In this document: positions 1 to 12,235 of the stretch, in pieces
Layout: each line of letters starts with the position of its first letter
Position numbering within the stretch: position 1 is the stretch's first letter
Assembly: GCA_002749535.1 (NCBI GenBank)
Contig: MZZL01000029.1
Coordinates: 1-64,000 of the forward strand
Direction of reading: 5' to 3'
Source of the DNA: Apophysomyces variabilis
Lineage: Eukaryota; Mucoromycota; Mucoromycetes; Mucorales; Mucoraceae
Length of the DNA: 64,000 bases
Notes under the pieces: model-generated
Told to the model about the DNA's origin: nothing
Seen by the model: the letters and a program-made list of their open reading frames with translations, nothing else
The model's database searches: none
Position numbers and translations under genes: made by a program

Positions 1-1573
1 GGGGGAAAAAAAAAAAAAACCAAATTTATGATGGCGTAGAATCGGCCATGTTAGATGTAGCACTGTAAAGGACTTGAGGCGGTACAGCTTATGGCGGGCC
101 TTATAGTGAGGCACAACAAAGAATAAACTTAATTCTGTAAGTATACACATTAAAAAGTACTTACTTCTACAAAAGTAGAGAGCACTGAAAAAGCCAGTGA
201 CGGTTCGGAACAGAGGTCGTGCAGGCTAAATATATAAACAACAAATATAAGTACGTTGATATTTGTTAGCTTTTTTTCTTACTGAAAGATAACAAAAAAA
301 CTTAAAAGCGAGAAAAGATTAAGACTATATCGATAGAATGCTAAAGAGTACGAAGAGGATATATCAGAGAGAGGAAAGAAAAGAAAATTTCAGATGCGAT
401 GTTTGAAAGAGAAAACAACTAAAAAAAAGTAGAGGTTTTCCTTTAAATACTGTTTTCGTTGAATCTAGCTATATCATAATAGGAAACAATTAACAGGATT
501 AGACTATAGTTTGTAGCAAAGACTCTCATGCATCTGACAATGAGCTAAAAAGTAGAAGCAAGCCAGAATATCAGAAGAGAGGAAACTAAGAGGACAGTTA
601 CTGAACTAACGGCAACCTGAACTCTGCTTTTTAAGATAGGACCTTACTAGAAGATATGGATTTCTTCAGGATTAGAGCAATAATTTGTCGTCAAGCATTT
701 CAGATCTAAAATAAGACATAAAACCCCTGTGTTATATGTAGATAGAAAAAGGGACGGATAGAATCCTTTGAGACTGTTGGATATCTTTATTTCATTCAAC
801 TTGTCTGCCTATTTATAATTATTTGATCTTATGCGGGATTTGTAATTAGTGAACGTTCTTCTCGGCGATAGGTGTATGATTAGCTAAGTGTAATAACTGC
901 GGTAGAGCAGTGTCACCTTGTCTTCATCCTCGGTGATAGATCTCTGTTTAGAGAAGAGATGCAGTCGGTGTTCCAAACTAGAGAAGTTCACTGTAAATGG
1001 AAACACGTTAATTCTGACCATCCTGTTCATGGAACACAAGTACTAGGAAGTTACACTACGACAGCGACGTATACCACAGCCCCCTTGTTTGTTTATCAAT
1101 AACAAGTCTAGTATATAATAAGGAAACAAAGAATAGAAATGCATTAAAAGATTGTATACTCCATATAACCTTCTGACTTCTCTAAAAGCTTTATACAAGA
1201 GATCGATGGAAAGGGAATTTAATAGATAACAAAAAGTCATCTGAAATAAAGTTGAAATTTTGGACGGGATTATTGCTTCATGTTAAGTATAACTCTTACA
1301 CAAACGATATTGACAAGGAATGGATTCTGTCAAGAGATAAAAGTATTACTTTTCTTTGTCATATGCATAAAAGATCAATGGTTACCAAAGGTATAATATA
1401 TGCATATTATCAATATAAGGAGCGTTGATGGAATATTTTGATAACATGTGTTCCGTCAAAAATAACGTGTTTCCATTAACAGTGACTTTCGTTATCTTGG
1501 AATACCGATACTGCACCTTTTTTCTAAATCAGAGCTCTGTTTTGGGTATTTTGGGAGTGCACTTAGCACTGCA
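1..1573. other. AT-rich gene-poor spacer
   Basis: I see no coding region that can be supported here. The sequence is AT-rich with poly-A and poly-T runs, and only short open frames interrupted in every phase. It lies just upstream of a decayed transposase, so it may be old transposon-derived DNA, but no terminal repeats could be recognised. Confidence 0.5.
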
Positions 1574-2003
1574 TTGGTTATGTCATTGGGGAGAGAACTA
1601 GAGTCATTGTTGAAAAGGGCAGGCTTTCTGTGTGTGTCAAACCATGTTGTGTACGAACTTCTGCCTGCCAAGAAACTTTGTCTATCAGGTAATCACAAAA
1701 GATTGGATTGCCACAGAACGAACAGTTTTTATTTTGTCATGGATAATGCGCCCATCCATACACCAGTCAAGGTTAAGCAGTTGGTCGAAAAAAGAGGATA
1801 CAAATGTCTCTATCTTCCTCCCTAGTCGCCCTTTCTCAACGCAATAAAGAGTTTTGGGCCAAAGTGAAGGCTAGGTAAGAAGGGAGTCCTTACAAGTTGA
1901 CGATAACTTTCAAGAGCATAATGTTCAAGCAGCGTGAAAAGTAAAGCGCTCAGACTATCAAGGATAGATCAGAAACGCTGAGAGCTTTTTCGTTAGATGC
2001 AGA
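1574..2003 (+). pseudogene. Decayed Tc1/mariner-type DDE transposase (3' part)
   Basis: The frame at 1735-1825 reads MDNAPIHTPVKV...KRGYKCLYLPP, the second-Asp block of DDE_3 (Tc1/mariner-like) transposases, where the D of MDN is catalytic. The expected continuation, YSPFLNPIEEFW with the catalytic Glu, is broken: the Tyr codon is TAG at 1826, and a frameshift follows. Further downstream, in other frames, remnants such as VDDNFQE, SDYQG and IRNAESFFVRCRK still match the usual C-terminal part of this family. Several more stop codons interrupt that part. The N-terminal helix-turn-helix half was not found upstream. This is a dead fragment; no terminal inverted repeats or TA duplication could be assigned to it. 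Confidence 0.8.
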
Positions 2004-2588
2004 AAATAGAGAACCACTTCTTTAGATGAACTCGTCTTGCTGTGGTTTGAAATAAACTATCTCAGTAAATAGTGAACATGGACACGACTGTACCCAAAGA
2101 AGGGTAGTCTGACCGCAAGAACTTGAATCCCAGTCCACAAATAAAAAATAGAAACATGCAGACAAATGAGTAAATACCACTAGTCCTTCTGCACTCGCTT
2201 CGCTCCTTCCGTTACAGCCGCGTGCGAGTGCAGGAAATGAATTTGTGGCAACTTCTAGCATATGTTTACGTTAACATAAGATATTGCTAAAAATAAAAGT
2301 CTTCGTTTTAATGTAAGATATTCAAGAGGTGTACATAAGTGACTGATATGATATGGTGTTGTGAAATAAAGATGCACCAAGTAAGATTAATAGTATAAAA
2401 CATGAAAAACAATTTGGAGACATAAGAACATAAATAAGCTAGTATCGCTTGTGGACAACTATTTCAGATAGACAAAAAAAAAAAAGAGCAGAATGAATGT
2501 TTGAAGCCTAGGTATCTGCCTCGTATAACATAGCTTATGGACTTTGATCTTATGTTGAAAAAATACAGAGCGAATGACAAAGTTAGCA
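2004..2588. other. AT-rich spacer between transposase remnant and duplicated block
   Basis: There is no supportable gene. Short open frames on the minus strand lack any recognisable motif. Confidence 0.4.
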
Positions 2589-3564
2589 TAGGAATAGTTA
2601 CTTCTGTTGGCAATAGAATATGTAAGAAACAGAGACAAATTGACAGTGTTCACTGAAGATACATGTCTCTAGGAACAAAGCAATAGTTCTCCATATAAGG
2701 ATCCTATTATTACACATTTTTATTGTATATAAAACGGATGAAGGTCAATTAGACAATATATTCAACTACTCATTGCACTTTTGCAAAGCACTTGACCTTC
2801 TCATTACTGCTGAAGTTTTTACACAATGCCTATTTAACTGTCCTTCATAATATCTTCTACCCACTTATTGTAGCTCAGCTCTCTTAACCTAAACATCAAG
2901 ATTGCATACACATACCAAATTGCTACTAAGAACAACAGGACCCTTTGGCCTTCTTGGAAAGCGTCAAAAAATATCTCTAATGAATCTGTTCCTCTACTTC
3001 ATTGCTGGATGTATTCTTTTCTCCTAAATAAAGACTTCTATATATCAACTGAAGAGTACTACGGTCGAACCAGCTTGCAGGAAACTGGTTGTACTACCGG
3101 CAAAATGTTTTTGCGCGCAAAAATTACTTGAAAATACAGTATAGTAATAGAGGGGCTTCGGCCCCTGCCGGTGTAGTTAAACGCCACGATTCCCAATGCA
3201 AGAACCACTGGTTCGATTCGTTCCGCCGCAAGAGTTTTTACCGCAGTCTCAACTTCGCTCTCTACCGTGTTATGCAAAATCAGCTATTCCCGTGGTCGCT
3301 TCCCTACCTGTGTCTCAAATCAAATCCACCTCTGGCTAAATTTGTTCTATCATTGTGGTCTGTCGTCGTAGTTAGCATGCTTTTCTCTTGTCTGTACATT
3401 CACCCTGTAATTGAGCTGTCTCGAGCAAATATGTCTGTCACAGACGCTATGTTTAAATAGAGACGTTAAATAAAACCAACAAATTTAAACGTATACTAAT
3501 AGAGAGAAGCATACAATGATACTGATGCGGCTAAGCAAGCTTTGAAAAAGATCGTATGTACTCA
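2589..3564 (+). repeat. 976-base direct repeat, copy 1
   Basis: This block recurs without a visible difference at 3566-4541, offset by 977 bases, the extra base being the N at 3565. It contains open frames of 123 aa (+) and 72 aa (-) with no recognised domain; both occur identically in copy 2. Perfect identity over almost 1 kb of otherwise non-coding AT-rich DNA, joined by a single N, is more typical of an unmerged contig overlap than of an old duplication. Confidence 0.95.
3152..3252 (+). repeat. Dispersed element with UUCG hairpin (repeated at 4129-4229; diverged copy at 48524-48629)
   Basis: The element opens with a perfect GGGGC-TTCG-GCCCC stem-loop at 3152-3165. It continues with CTGCCG, an AAACGC block, a B-box-like GGTTCGATTCG near 3209 and CAAGAGTTTT. 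The same order of blocks recurs in diverged form at 48524-48629 (GGC-TTCG-GCC, CTGCCG, AAACGC, GGTTCGATCCG, CAAGAGTTTT). The B-box-like motif suggests a possible Pol III-type or SINE origin, but the acceptor arms of a tRNA do not pair, so it is not a functional tRNA. Confidence 0.5.
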
Positions 3565-3565
3565 N

Positions 3566-4541
3566 TAGGAATAGTTACTTCTGTTGGCAATAGAATATGT
3601 AAGAAACAGAGACAAATTGACAGTGTTCACTGAAGATACATGTCTCTAGGAACAAAGCAATAGTTCTCCATATAAGGATCCTATTATTACACATTTTTAT
3701 TGTATATAAAACGGATGAAGGTCAATTAGACAATATATTCAACTACTCATTGCACTTTTGCAAAGCACTTGACCTTCTCATTACTGCTGAAGTTTTTACA
3801 CAATGCCTATTTAACTGTCCTTCATAATATCTTCTACCCACTTATTGTAGCTCAGCTCTCTTAACCTAAACATCAAGATTGCATACACATACCAAATTGC
3901 TACTAAGAACAACAGGACCCTTTGGCCTTCTTGGAAAGCGTCAAAAAATATCTCTAATGAATCTGTTCCTCTACTTCATTGCTGGATGTATTCTTTTCTC
4001 CTAAATAAAGACTTCTATATATCAACTGAAGAGTACTACGGTCGAACCAGCTTGCAGGAAACTGGTTGTACTACCGGCAAAATGTTTTTGCGCGCAAAAA
4101 TTACTTGAAAATACAGTATAGTAATAGAGGGGCTTCGGCCCCTGCCGGTGTAGTTAAACGCCACGATTCCCAATGCAAGAACCACTGGTTCGATTCGTTC
4201 CGCCGCAAGAGTTTTTACCGCAGTCTCAACTTCGCTCTCTACCGTGTTATGCAAAATCAGCTATTCCCGTGGTCGCTTCCCTACCTGTGTCTCAAATCAA
4301 ATCCACCTCTGGCTAAATTTGTTCTATCATTGTGGTCTGTCGTCGTAGTTAGCATGCTTTTCTCTTGTCTGTACATTCACCCTGTAATTGAGCTGTCTCG
4401 AGCAAATATGTCTGTCACAGACGCTATGTTTAAATAGAGACGTTAAATAAAACCAACAAATTTAAACGTATACTAATAGAGAGAAGCATACAATGATACT
4501 GATGCGGCTAAGCAAGCTTTGAAAAAGATCGTATGTACTCA
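3566..4541 (+). repeat. 976-base direct repeat, copy 2
   Basis: This is the second copy of the block at 2589-3564. The boundary with unique sequence is at 4541/4542, where copy 1 instead runs into the N at 3565. See copy 1 for content. Confidence 0.95.
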
Positions 4542-5016
4542 ACTTCTGGATTGTTTCTATTTACTGGGCTTTAATGCTCCTGTCTTCAACCTTTGGTACT
4601 TTGTCTGCTAATATTCATTGAAAACAGTATCTTTTCTATCTTGATATATAATCTAAATAATCATTGTGAACATAAGTGGGTTCGTATAGGTTCTTTGAAG
4701 CGAAGGGAAAAAAAAAAGAGAGATCAAGACTTATGCAGTTAATATATGCATCAAAATGCCAAAGCTCTTTCAACAAAATATTTAATGGAAATACCACATT
4801 AAAATGTACGAGACAAGCAATATCTAAACTTTTGCAGAAAAGAAAGAAACTACGATTACGAGATTCGCACCATGGGAAGAGTGCCCTTTGGTGAACTATC
4901 GATGGAGCAGTCACGGTCAGGAAGCGCGTCCTATCACTTGCCCATTAGACCAACTGTACTTCGCGGAGGTGCTGCTCGTTCAAGCAAGCTTTGTACATAT
5001 TCCTTAAGTATTTACG
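4542..5016. other. Upstream region of the Nup205-family gene, with overlapping small ORF
   Basis: This is the probable promoter and 5' UTR of the following gene. An ATG at 4871 in a good context (CACCATGG) opens a 53-codon frame that ends at 5032, just past the predicted Nup205 start at 5017 and in another frame. If transcription begins upstream of 4871, it would act as an overlapping upstream ORF. No conserved protein motif is seen in it. Confidence 0.4.
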
Positions 5017-8000
5017 ATGTTGCGAACGAATGATAAAGCTGGCTGGGCAGAAGTAGCTCGATCACTGCACAGCCTGGTTTGCGAAGCCAACAACTCCATG
5101 TCGATATCGTTGTCAATACATTTACAGCACCAACTCCAGCTTCATAAATCCAGATTCCTTCAACTTCTTGAAAAACGTCCTAAAGTTCCGGAGCATCGAA
5201 AGTTGTTACAGTCGGGTAGAGTAACTGTCCTCAATACGATTCCGTGACTTATATAATTGTAGGCAAAGCTGATATAGATGGCGTGATATATAATGTTAAC
5301 GATGAGTTCGCGAAAAGAGCCGTCTTCATTTCGGATCAGCTGGCAGTGGACGAATATGAGGCTGCATCATTGCTGATGCATGGTATGGTCCACTCGTCTC
5401 ATGTCGGTGGAAATTCAATCGATGCAGCCATGGTACTTTATTACACAGAAAGAGGATATTTATTCGCGTGTGTTGACGCGATATTAAGGTCATGCAAAGA
5501 TACCGCAATAAACGAGGAGATACGAGCGATATTTCGAGGATTAATAGCTGACATCTTTACGGAAATTGTCCCGCACGAGAACGGCGACAGCAGCCTTGCA
5601 GCAAAAATCATGCGTTCTATAAAAGACACGAATTCCACAATCGACATGTTAGCAAAACATGGATCTACCGGAGCAAAGCAAGCTCAACCTGCTGCAACTA
5701 TTCCTTTGGGCTCCGCTGGGGCCATGGCAAGAAATGAAATTTCCGACACGCAAAAGTTTGACTTGAGCGAAGAAGTAAGATCACTGCAGATTGAGCGGTT
5801 GACAGAAGAGCGTGTCTACCTTCTCCAAATCTTATACCACGTGGCTACACTTTTTTTGTTTGACTCGAAGGATATAATCACACTTGTAGAAATGTTAGAG
5901 CCGATGAACCTCTCGGAACAGGGAACGCCATATTTACTTGTTGCTTTGCTTGCGACCATCTCTCCAATATATCACGTAGAAGCAAAGACAAAAGAAAGAC
6001 GAGATGAAACGTTCTTAAGAACGTTTCATGAACATGTCACAGAACGATCCTGGGCAGTTCCGGTCATACAATCCGTAATCCTTTTGCAGTGGGGAGCTTT
6101 TCTTACTAGCGCTGCGGAAGCGTATCCCGATATCGAAGCAAAACTATCAATGAGTGAAGGGCGAATTGAAAAGTTGATCGAACAAGCTATCAGCGAAAAA
6201 GCTTTCGAGTTTATGAACGAATATCTCTTGTATTTTCAGCAAAATGAAGCAAAAGTGGCCATGAAGAAATATACGGCTAACGAGTCAACTGATGAAGAGT
6301 GGTATATGATGGTGGATGGATTGGCAATTGATCCCTGTGATTATAAAAAGATCAAACCGAATATTCGCACAGATTTTCAGGTATTCATTGTACAAGAGCT
6401 GGAATTGCTCACGGTGGGACTTATATCCAACACGACAAATGTTCTTCGAAATTTGAAATATCGCGAGGAAGACGCAAACATGCTAGCGGCAACACCGAGT
6501 AACTTATTCATGAAGACCGAGCAGAATTCAAGCGGACGATGCAACGATTTGGAAACGTTCTTCACGCTACTGTCAAATATATATAGGGGTCGATACAATG
6601 CAGGATACAGGTTTTGGTCTCGTGATGACTCGGGGCTTTTTCACTTCATCAAATGGGCGAGCGATATTAAAGTGACGGCAACTACGCGAGCATTTTACGA
6701 GTTTCTTGGTTCCATATCGACTGGCGATCTTTGCGCCCTATGTACTTATAAATATCTGGAGCAAGGAACCATTACACAAGATATGGAATCAAGCAGCGCA
6801 CTTTCATGGGGTAAACTCTTTGCAGCATTACAGTTCTATATACCCAGACTCCAGCGAGTTAGTGACGGGTCTACAGCAGTGCTTTCGCAGGAAGAGGAAG
6901 GACTATTAGAAAAGCTTTTATATATATTGAAGCAAGTTGTTCTGTTTTCTAACGAAGCAAGACTCGCTTTATGGAACGAACGTACTTTGCGAGTCGGGGA
7001 CACTGTTATTGAAATGATTAACCGCCCAACGTCGTCGAGTTTGCGTGTGGCTTTGTACGATGTTCTTACTGCATTCTGTTCTGCATCAGAAGGTGGGATC
7101 AACGGTGTTGGAAGCGCAATATCTCTTCGAGTTTGGCATATTTTAGAAAGAAGCGACTATTTCATAAGCGAGAAAAGTACAGATATCAGTAGCATGGATG
7201 GGAACCAAAAGCGTGTTCTGCATTATGTATACCATGGTGTTCCTAGCTTCGTAAAGAGACTGGACGAGGAACGAAAGCAGCAACATTATCCGGAAACAAT
7301 GGCTATCCTGGATCTTCTTGCTTCTCTGATCCATACTCAAAGCAAGAGAGATGAGCTTGTATCGGGTTTCGAACCAGTCATGTCGATATCCTTTCCTTGG
7401 GATCTAGGGAAAGATACACGATCGCCAGGTCTTGAGCCTTACATTTCCTTCGTTGTTGACCGCGTTTTCTTGTCATTAAATTCCCAGTCTTATCGGGATT
7501 TAGATCACAAATGGATACTGGCAGCAAAATGTCTGAAGATCATGGAAAATAGCGTTTCCTCGTTTGATATCAGGCCTGTCCGAAACGTTGATGCTCTCAG
7601 CGTGAAGCCTACAGTGGAAAGATATACGGAATCACTACAGGGCGTGTATAATGGAGGCGAAGAAATGCCACAGCGCACTGTCACCAAACAGATGATGCTA
7701 TTGTATATTACCCACCCCGGTTTTAGTGTTATCAGCCGCATTCTTTCTGGTACCGATCTTGCAAAGGAGCTATTCGAATTGATTGTAAAAGCTTCAGATT
7801 CAGCAACAATCAAAGAAAAGAACCCACATCTTATTCAATGCGTCGTCCACTGCTTACGCATAATGTATAGAATCCTCCAAGTACAAGACGTGTTCGGCAA
7901 CTTAGTTATACCTTATATCATGAAGTTTGCTAGCCGATTACCGTCGGGTAGTTTGTCGATTTCCGGGTATACGTTTCCAGCGTTGCCGTCCTTGGCTCCT

Positions 8001-11000
8001 CTTGGGCAAATCATGCTGTACCATACCGGTATAATTCGGTGTCTTCCTCGGCTATTAGAGTACGAAGAAGAAGAGGAAATGAATTATCTGAGCACGAAAA
8101 TCTTACATATACTCTCGTTGGAGCCAAGAGATAGCAACGATACCAGGATCGCACATGTCGGCCTTAGAAACACAGTGGGCGGTTTGGGTACGAAACTTGC
8201 AGAAGTCTTGGGAGAAGGCGAGGAACTTTTGTCCACTGTATTTCGATTTAGTGAGCGCATAGTCATCGACAAATCGGAAATGATCACTTACGACGATTAC
8301 GAGTACGATATCAACAACATCCCTTTCTGGCGGTCAACCATACACCTTGAGAACAAACGCAATCTTGAAAATGCATTCCAAGGGCGAAGCGTACCGTCTG
8401 TCCGTCTAGCTATTATGGATATGTTACTGGATAACACGGCTTCCGGCAAGCCAGTACCATCGATAGCAGATCTACTTCTAGGCAAATCTGTATTGGTTCC
8501 TTCGGATGGATCAACGCCACAAGACCGGGAAAGCAATGCTACGAAAATGATGTGTTTGCATGCAGTTCTAGATACGTTAAGCGACAATATCGACAGAGAC
8601 GATGGATACGCTGCTTTTCCACCTATTTCCTCCAATCCGCTTTTTGTGGAAAAATGCTATCGGGTCATTTATCAGCTATGCGCAAGACAAAAATTATCCC
8701 TGCCGATATTGCGCTATCTCCGTATCAGGGACAACTTCTTCTATACTCAGTTGAGCGCTTTGCCACCACGTCTTGAAACGCAGGTGCAAATCGACAAATC
8801 TCTATTCGCTGGTACCATGGTGTATGCAGATGGAACACGTGTCACAACGGACTTTTTCGTGTTGAGGGCACAGCTGTATCAACGAGCTTGGTTGTTGAAA
8901 GGCACTGCTATCGAACTGCATGTAGCGCAGAAGGCGGATGCCATTCAGCTGCTGAAGCTTCTATACGGATACGAAAAAGAAGACCTTGGCGCCAGCGGCA
9001 CGACGGAATCAGGAAATGATACATCAAATTCAAACCTTTTCCATACTAATCTGGCGGGATTTGAGCAACCTCTAGCGAAAATGTTGGATCTCCTCACTTC
9101 TTTTGACTTCAAGTGGCAGGATCATTTAGAGGAGACCTTGGACGTATCCGAATTGAAGTTTTTCAAAGCATTTGATGCGAAGGCATTTGAAACGCGTAAT
9201 GAGCGTGGCTGTGTCGTCTACGATATTCAAACGATATATACAATCCTACGAAGGGAGCAACGATCGAGAGAAGAACACAATAGTGCTTTAACTCAAGAGG
9301 ATCACATGGCTATGGAGAGGGAAATGGGCCAAATTATTCAGAAACTAGTTGGCAAAAACCATGAAAATGAAATCAATTATGCTAAAATGCATTGCTTAGA
9401 AGCTTGGAAACAGGTTGTCCAAGTAACGTTCTCCAGTTGCTTTGGTTTATTCCCGCTCACCGCAAGGGAAATTGTCATGTACGATCTGATTGCGAGTTTG
9501 TTACCACGGATGCAAAGCAGTGTGGATGTAGATGTAGACGCATTAAAAGGCTTCAGCGAGATCGTTTTGATGCTCCTCACCAGACTAAAGGAAGATGGCT
9601 GTCGACGGAAGTTTCTTCGGGCGGATACCACAGCGGAAACTTCAAGATTACCTAAGGAAAATTTGCACTGTATATTCATTGGTATCTTTGACTGTATCCA
9701 AGCAAATGGCACAAATGAGGCCATACGCGGCAACTTGTACACTGCGCTTATCGCTTTCATGCAATACATCGAGCAAACTGGCAACAACGATATATTGACA
9801 GCAGTTGCGCAAAAGCTACATCAGAGGATAATGGTCGACTCAAAGCTTCTGAATGTTATTTGCAGTGATGCTACGGAAGGTTTAGACGTATGGAAACCAA
9901 CAGCATACCTCGCCCTGGACGGATTACTCGTGTTATCAAGCAAGGCAAAAGATTACGCAATGCGAGCTATTCTATTGAACAACAACTTCTTACAATACAG
10001 TATTGACACATTGCAACGAGATGATCACATCTTACTAAATATCCTGAGACAGCGAGACGGTACTACATTAGCAGAAGTGAATGTTATACTAACCTTCTGT
10101 CAGTAGCAACACTAACTCCGCTGTACATATACGAAGCACAGCTAGTGTTCTTTATGCGACTTGCCACAACAGTTGCTGGGGCAGAGATGTTAATGGGAGG
10201 CGGCATATTAAACGTACTGAGCCGTTGCCGATTTATGCATGTCCATCGGGACATGGATGCGCCCCATAACGGTAGATGGCCGGAACGCTTCTGAGGGTTT
10301 CGATGAATCCTAACCTGTCTTATAGATAGCGACCTAGTGCAACGATACGATCGCTTAGTAATACGTGCTTTGGAGTTAGTAGTTGCGTTATCCAATACTG
10401 TTGGTCGAACAAATAGAAATGCTATGATGAAGGTAATACAGTGCCGTGATGGAAAAAACTAAGTGGAGAATTAGCTGGAAGCATGGGTCAAGAAACAAGA
10501 CATCGTGGCTCATATTCTCGAATATGACCAACAAAAGTTGACAATGCCCTGCCTGTACCGTCTGAAGTTGATTACTTGCATTTTCTACCAGATGAGTTGT
10601 CATCGAGAGTATTTCATTGATTTGGTAAGGAAAAATTTATCTGACGAGGTGACTTATCCAACTTCCAGGAGAAAAAAGGGTTGGATCAATTACATGCTGG
10701 CATCATTCAGCTTGCAACGAAGTTTTTTGCAGCAGAAATCAGTGCGAACGAGGTGTCAATGATCTATGAGAAACAAATATCAACAAGTGGATCAGTATCA
10801 GGTATGAAGGAATTGTGGCTCTAACTGCCGATCTGACACATAATGGAACAACTACAGCAACCACGTCAATGAAGGTAGATGATTTCGTTCTTTGCATCCA
10901 GAAAAACATTTTAGCCTACGCCAAAAACGCTACATTTGTTGTCGACAAACAAGGTATGTTGAGAAAGATGAAGGAAGGTGGGCGCTGACGTCAATTTCTT

Positions 11001-11812
11001 TGAATATCAGGACGACTGCTAAAACCACTCTTCGCTCATCGTTTTGCTTCAATTACCGATCGTTCGTTGATGCGTAGTAGTAAGCTACATCATGTTTTCC
11101 TGGAACTAGACAAGTGACATTGACTTTATAGCATCCTCGAAAACACCGTCGCTGACTACTCTCGTCACCTGTTTACAGAACGCAACTAAAAATCTACAAA
11201 ATGCCGTAGCAGAGCACAAATTACTGCAGACGCAGCAAAACAACATTGCGTCGCTTAAATACGAAGAAATCCGTGAGGTTGCCAACACAGCCATTCCTCC
11301 CGGTCTTGGAATCCAATACGACCATCTAAATCCGACTCAACAACAGCAAGTTTTAGCGCGAGAAATCGAGACGCGCCGGAAGCTTCAATGGAAGCGATTA
11401 CAGAACCAGCTATGTACGTTTTATATAGCCAATCAGATATAAAACCTCAACTTTTTGCTAGTTGTTGTTGAAAACGTTCTGCTCGTTCTTTGGCGGCACC
11501 TGGAGTACTACATGCGTCCCGTGTCTTCCTCAAGGTCTTTCATGCAAAGTCCCTGCGATCCAGCTGTTGATGAAGCAATCATGTCCAGTCAAGCAACTAT
11601 GTTTCAACCTTCGGTTGTTGTATCACAAAATCTGCAGAACACATGCACAACTCTCCTGGAACCAATCTTGGAAAAATTAGCATCCGTCGATTTGGTAATC
11701 AGAACGAAATGTATGGAATCGTACTGATTGGGTTTTGTAGAGCGGTTTATCTGATACGTCGGGCGCCTATATTGTTGATGTCTGCGAGCGTATAAAGCGT
11801 CTGTACCATTAA
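5017..11812 (+). CDS. Nucleoporin Nup192/Nup205 family, inner-ring scaffold
   Basis: This gene encodes a large alpha-solenoid scaffold nucleoporin of the inner ring of the nuclear pore complex, where the family binds Nup93/Nic96 and Nup53-type linkers. I model 11 exons with introns at 5216-5262, 10060-10103, 10272-10325, 10433-10474, 10625-10668, 10802-10857, 10954-11010, 11080-11131, 11414-11461 and 11695-11740. The exons sum to 6306 bases, or 2101 aa, close to human Nup205 and longer than yeast Nup192. The first splice rebuilds the family signature SGKADIDG...YNVNDEF, followed by FISDQLAVDEYEAASLL. The third exon gives the conserved PLYIYEAQLVFFMRLA. The last exon, ending KRLYH, is reached only through the 46-base intron at 11695. 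TACTAAC branch sites occur in several introns. The start at 5017 is the first in-frame ATG after a stop at 5005. Confidence 0.93.
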
Positions 11813-12235
11813 ATTCATGCATTCATTAAATAACTGATCTAGACAATTCATTAAAAAAGTAATACAAAATGATGACTATCAGCCGTGGACCACCAGTAAT
11901 TTTACGTGATTATTGAATTGGCACAATTAAATATGGTTCCTACGTGAAACAACTGAGTAGTGGTGGAAATATATAGTTACTCTGTCTAAGCTTAGATTTT
12001 GGACAAACATCTATAGCAAAGCTATTAATCAGACTAACATCTTAAGGGTTACAGTAAGTGGCAGACCCGATCTTTATCCAGCTTTGTTTTCTATGATATA
12101 GCTACCATTCACACAATTGCTTTCTCCACACATGATTGGCCAGATTGCGAAGAACTCAGACCATATCATTTCCAAAACTGTCAATCTATTTTTTCAATCT
12201 CAACGAGGAAAGCCATAATCCCTTTTGTTACCCTA
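11813..12235. other. Intergenic spacer, Nup205 to eIF4E
   Basis: This is AT-rich DNA holding the 3' end of the Nup205-family transcript and the eIF4E promoter. No additional gene is seen. Confidence 0.5.

Noticed and set aside
3160..3240. Possible tRNA gene because of GGTTCGATTCG
   Set aside because: Acceptor stem halves do not pair, no anticodon stem is found and no A box at the right distance; treated as part of a repeat instead.
5244..5262. Start of the Nup205-family protein at GTG 5244
   Set aside because: The segment is inside a 47-base intron; splicing 5215 to 5263 rebuilds the conserved SGKADIDG...YNVNDEF and connects to an upstream exon with an ATG.
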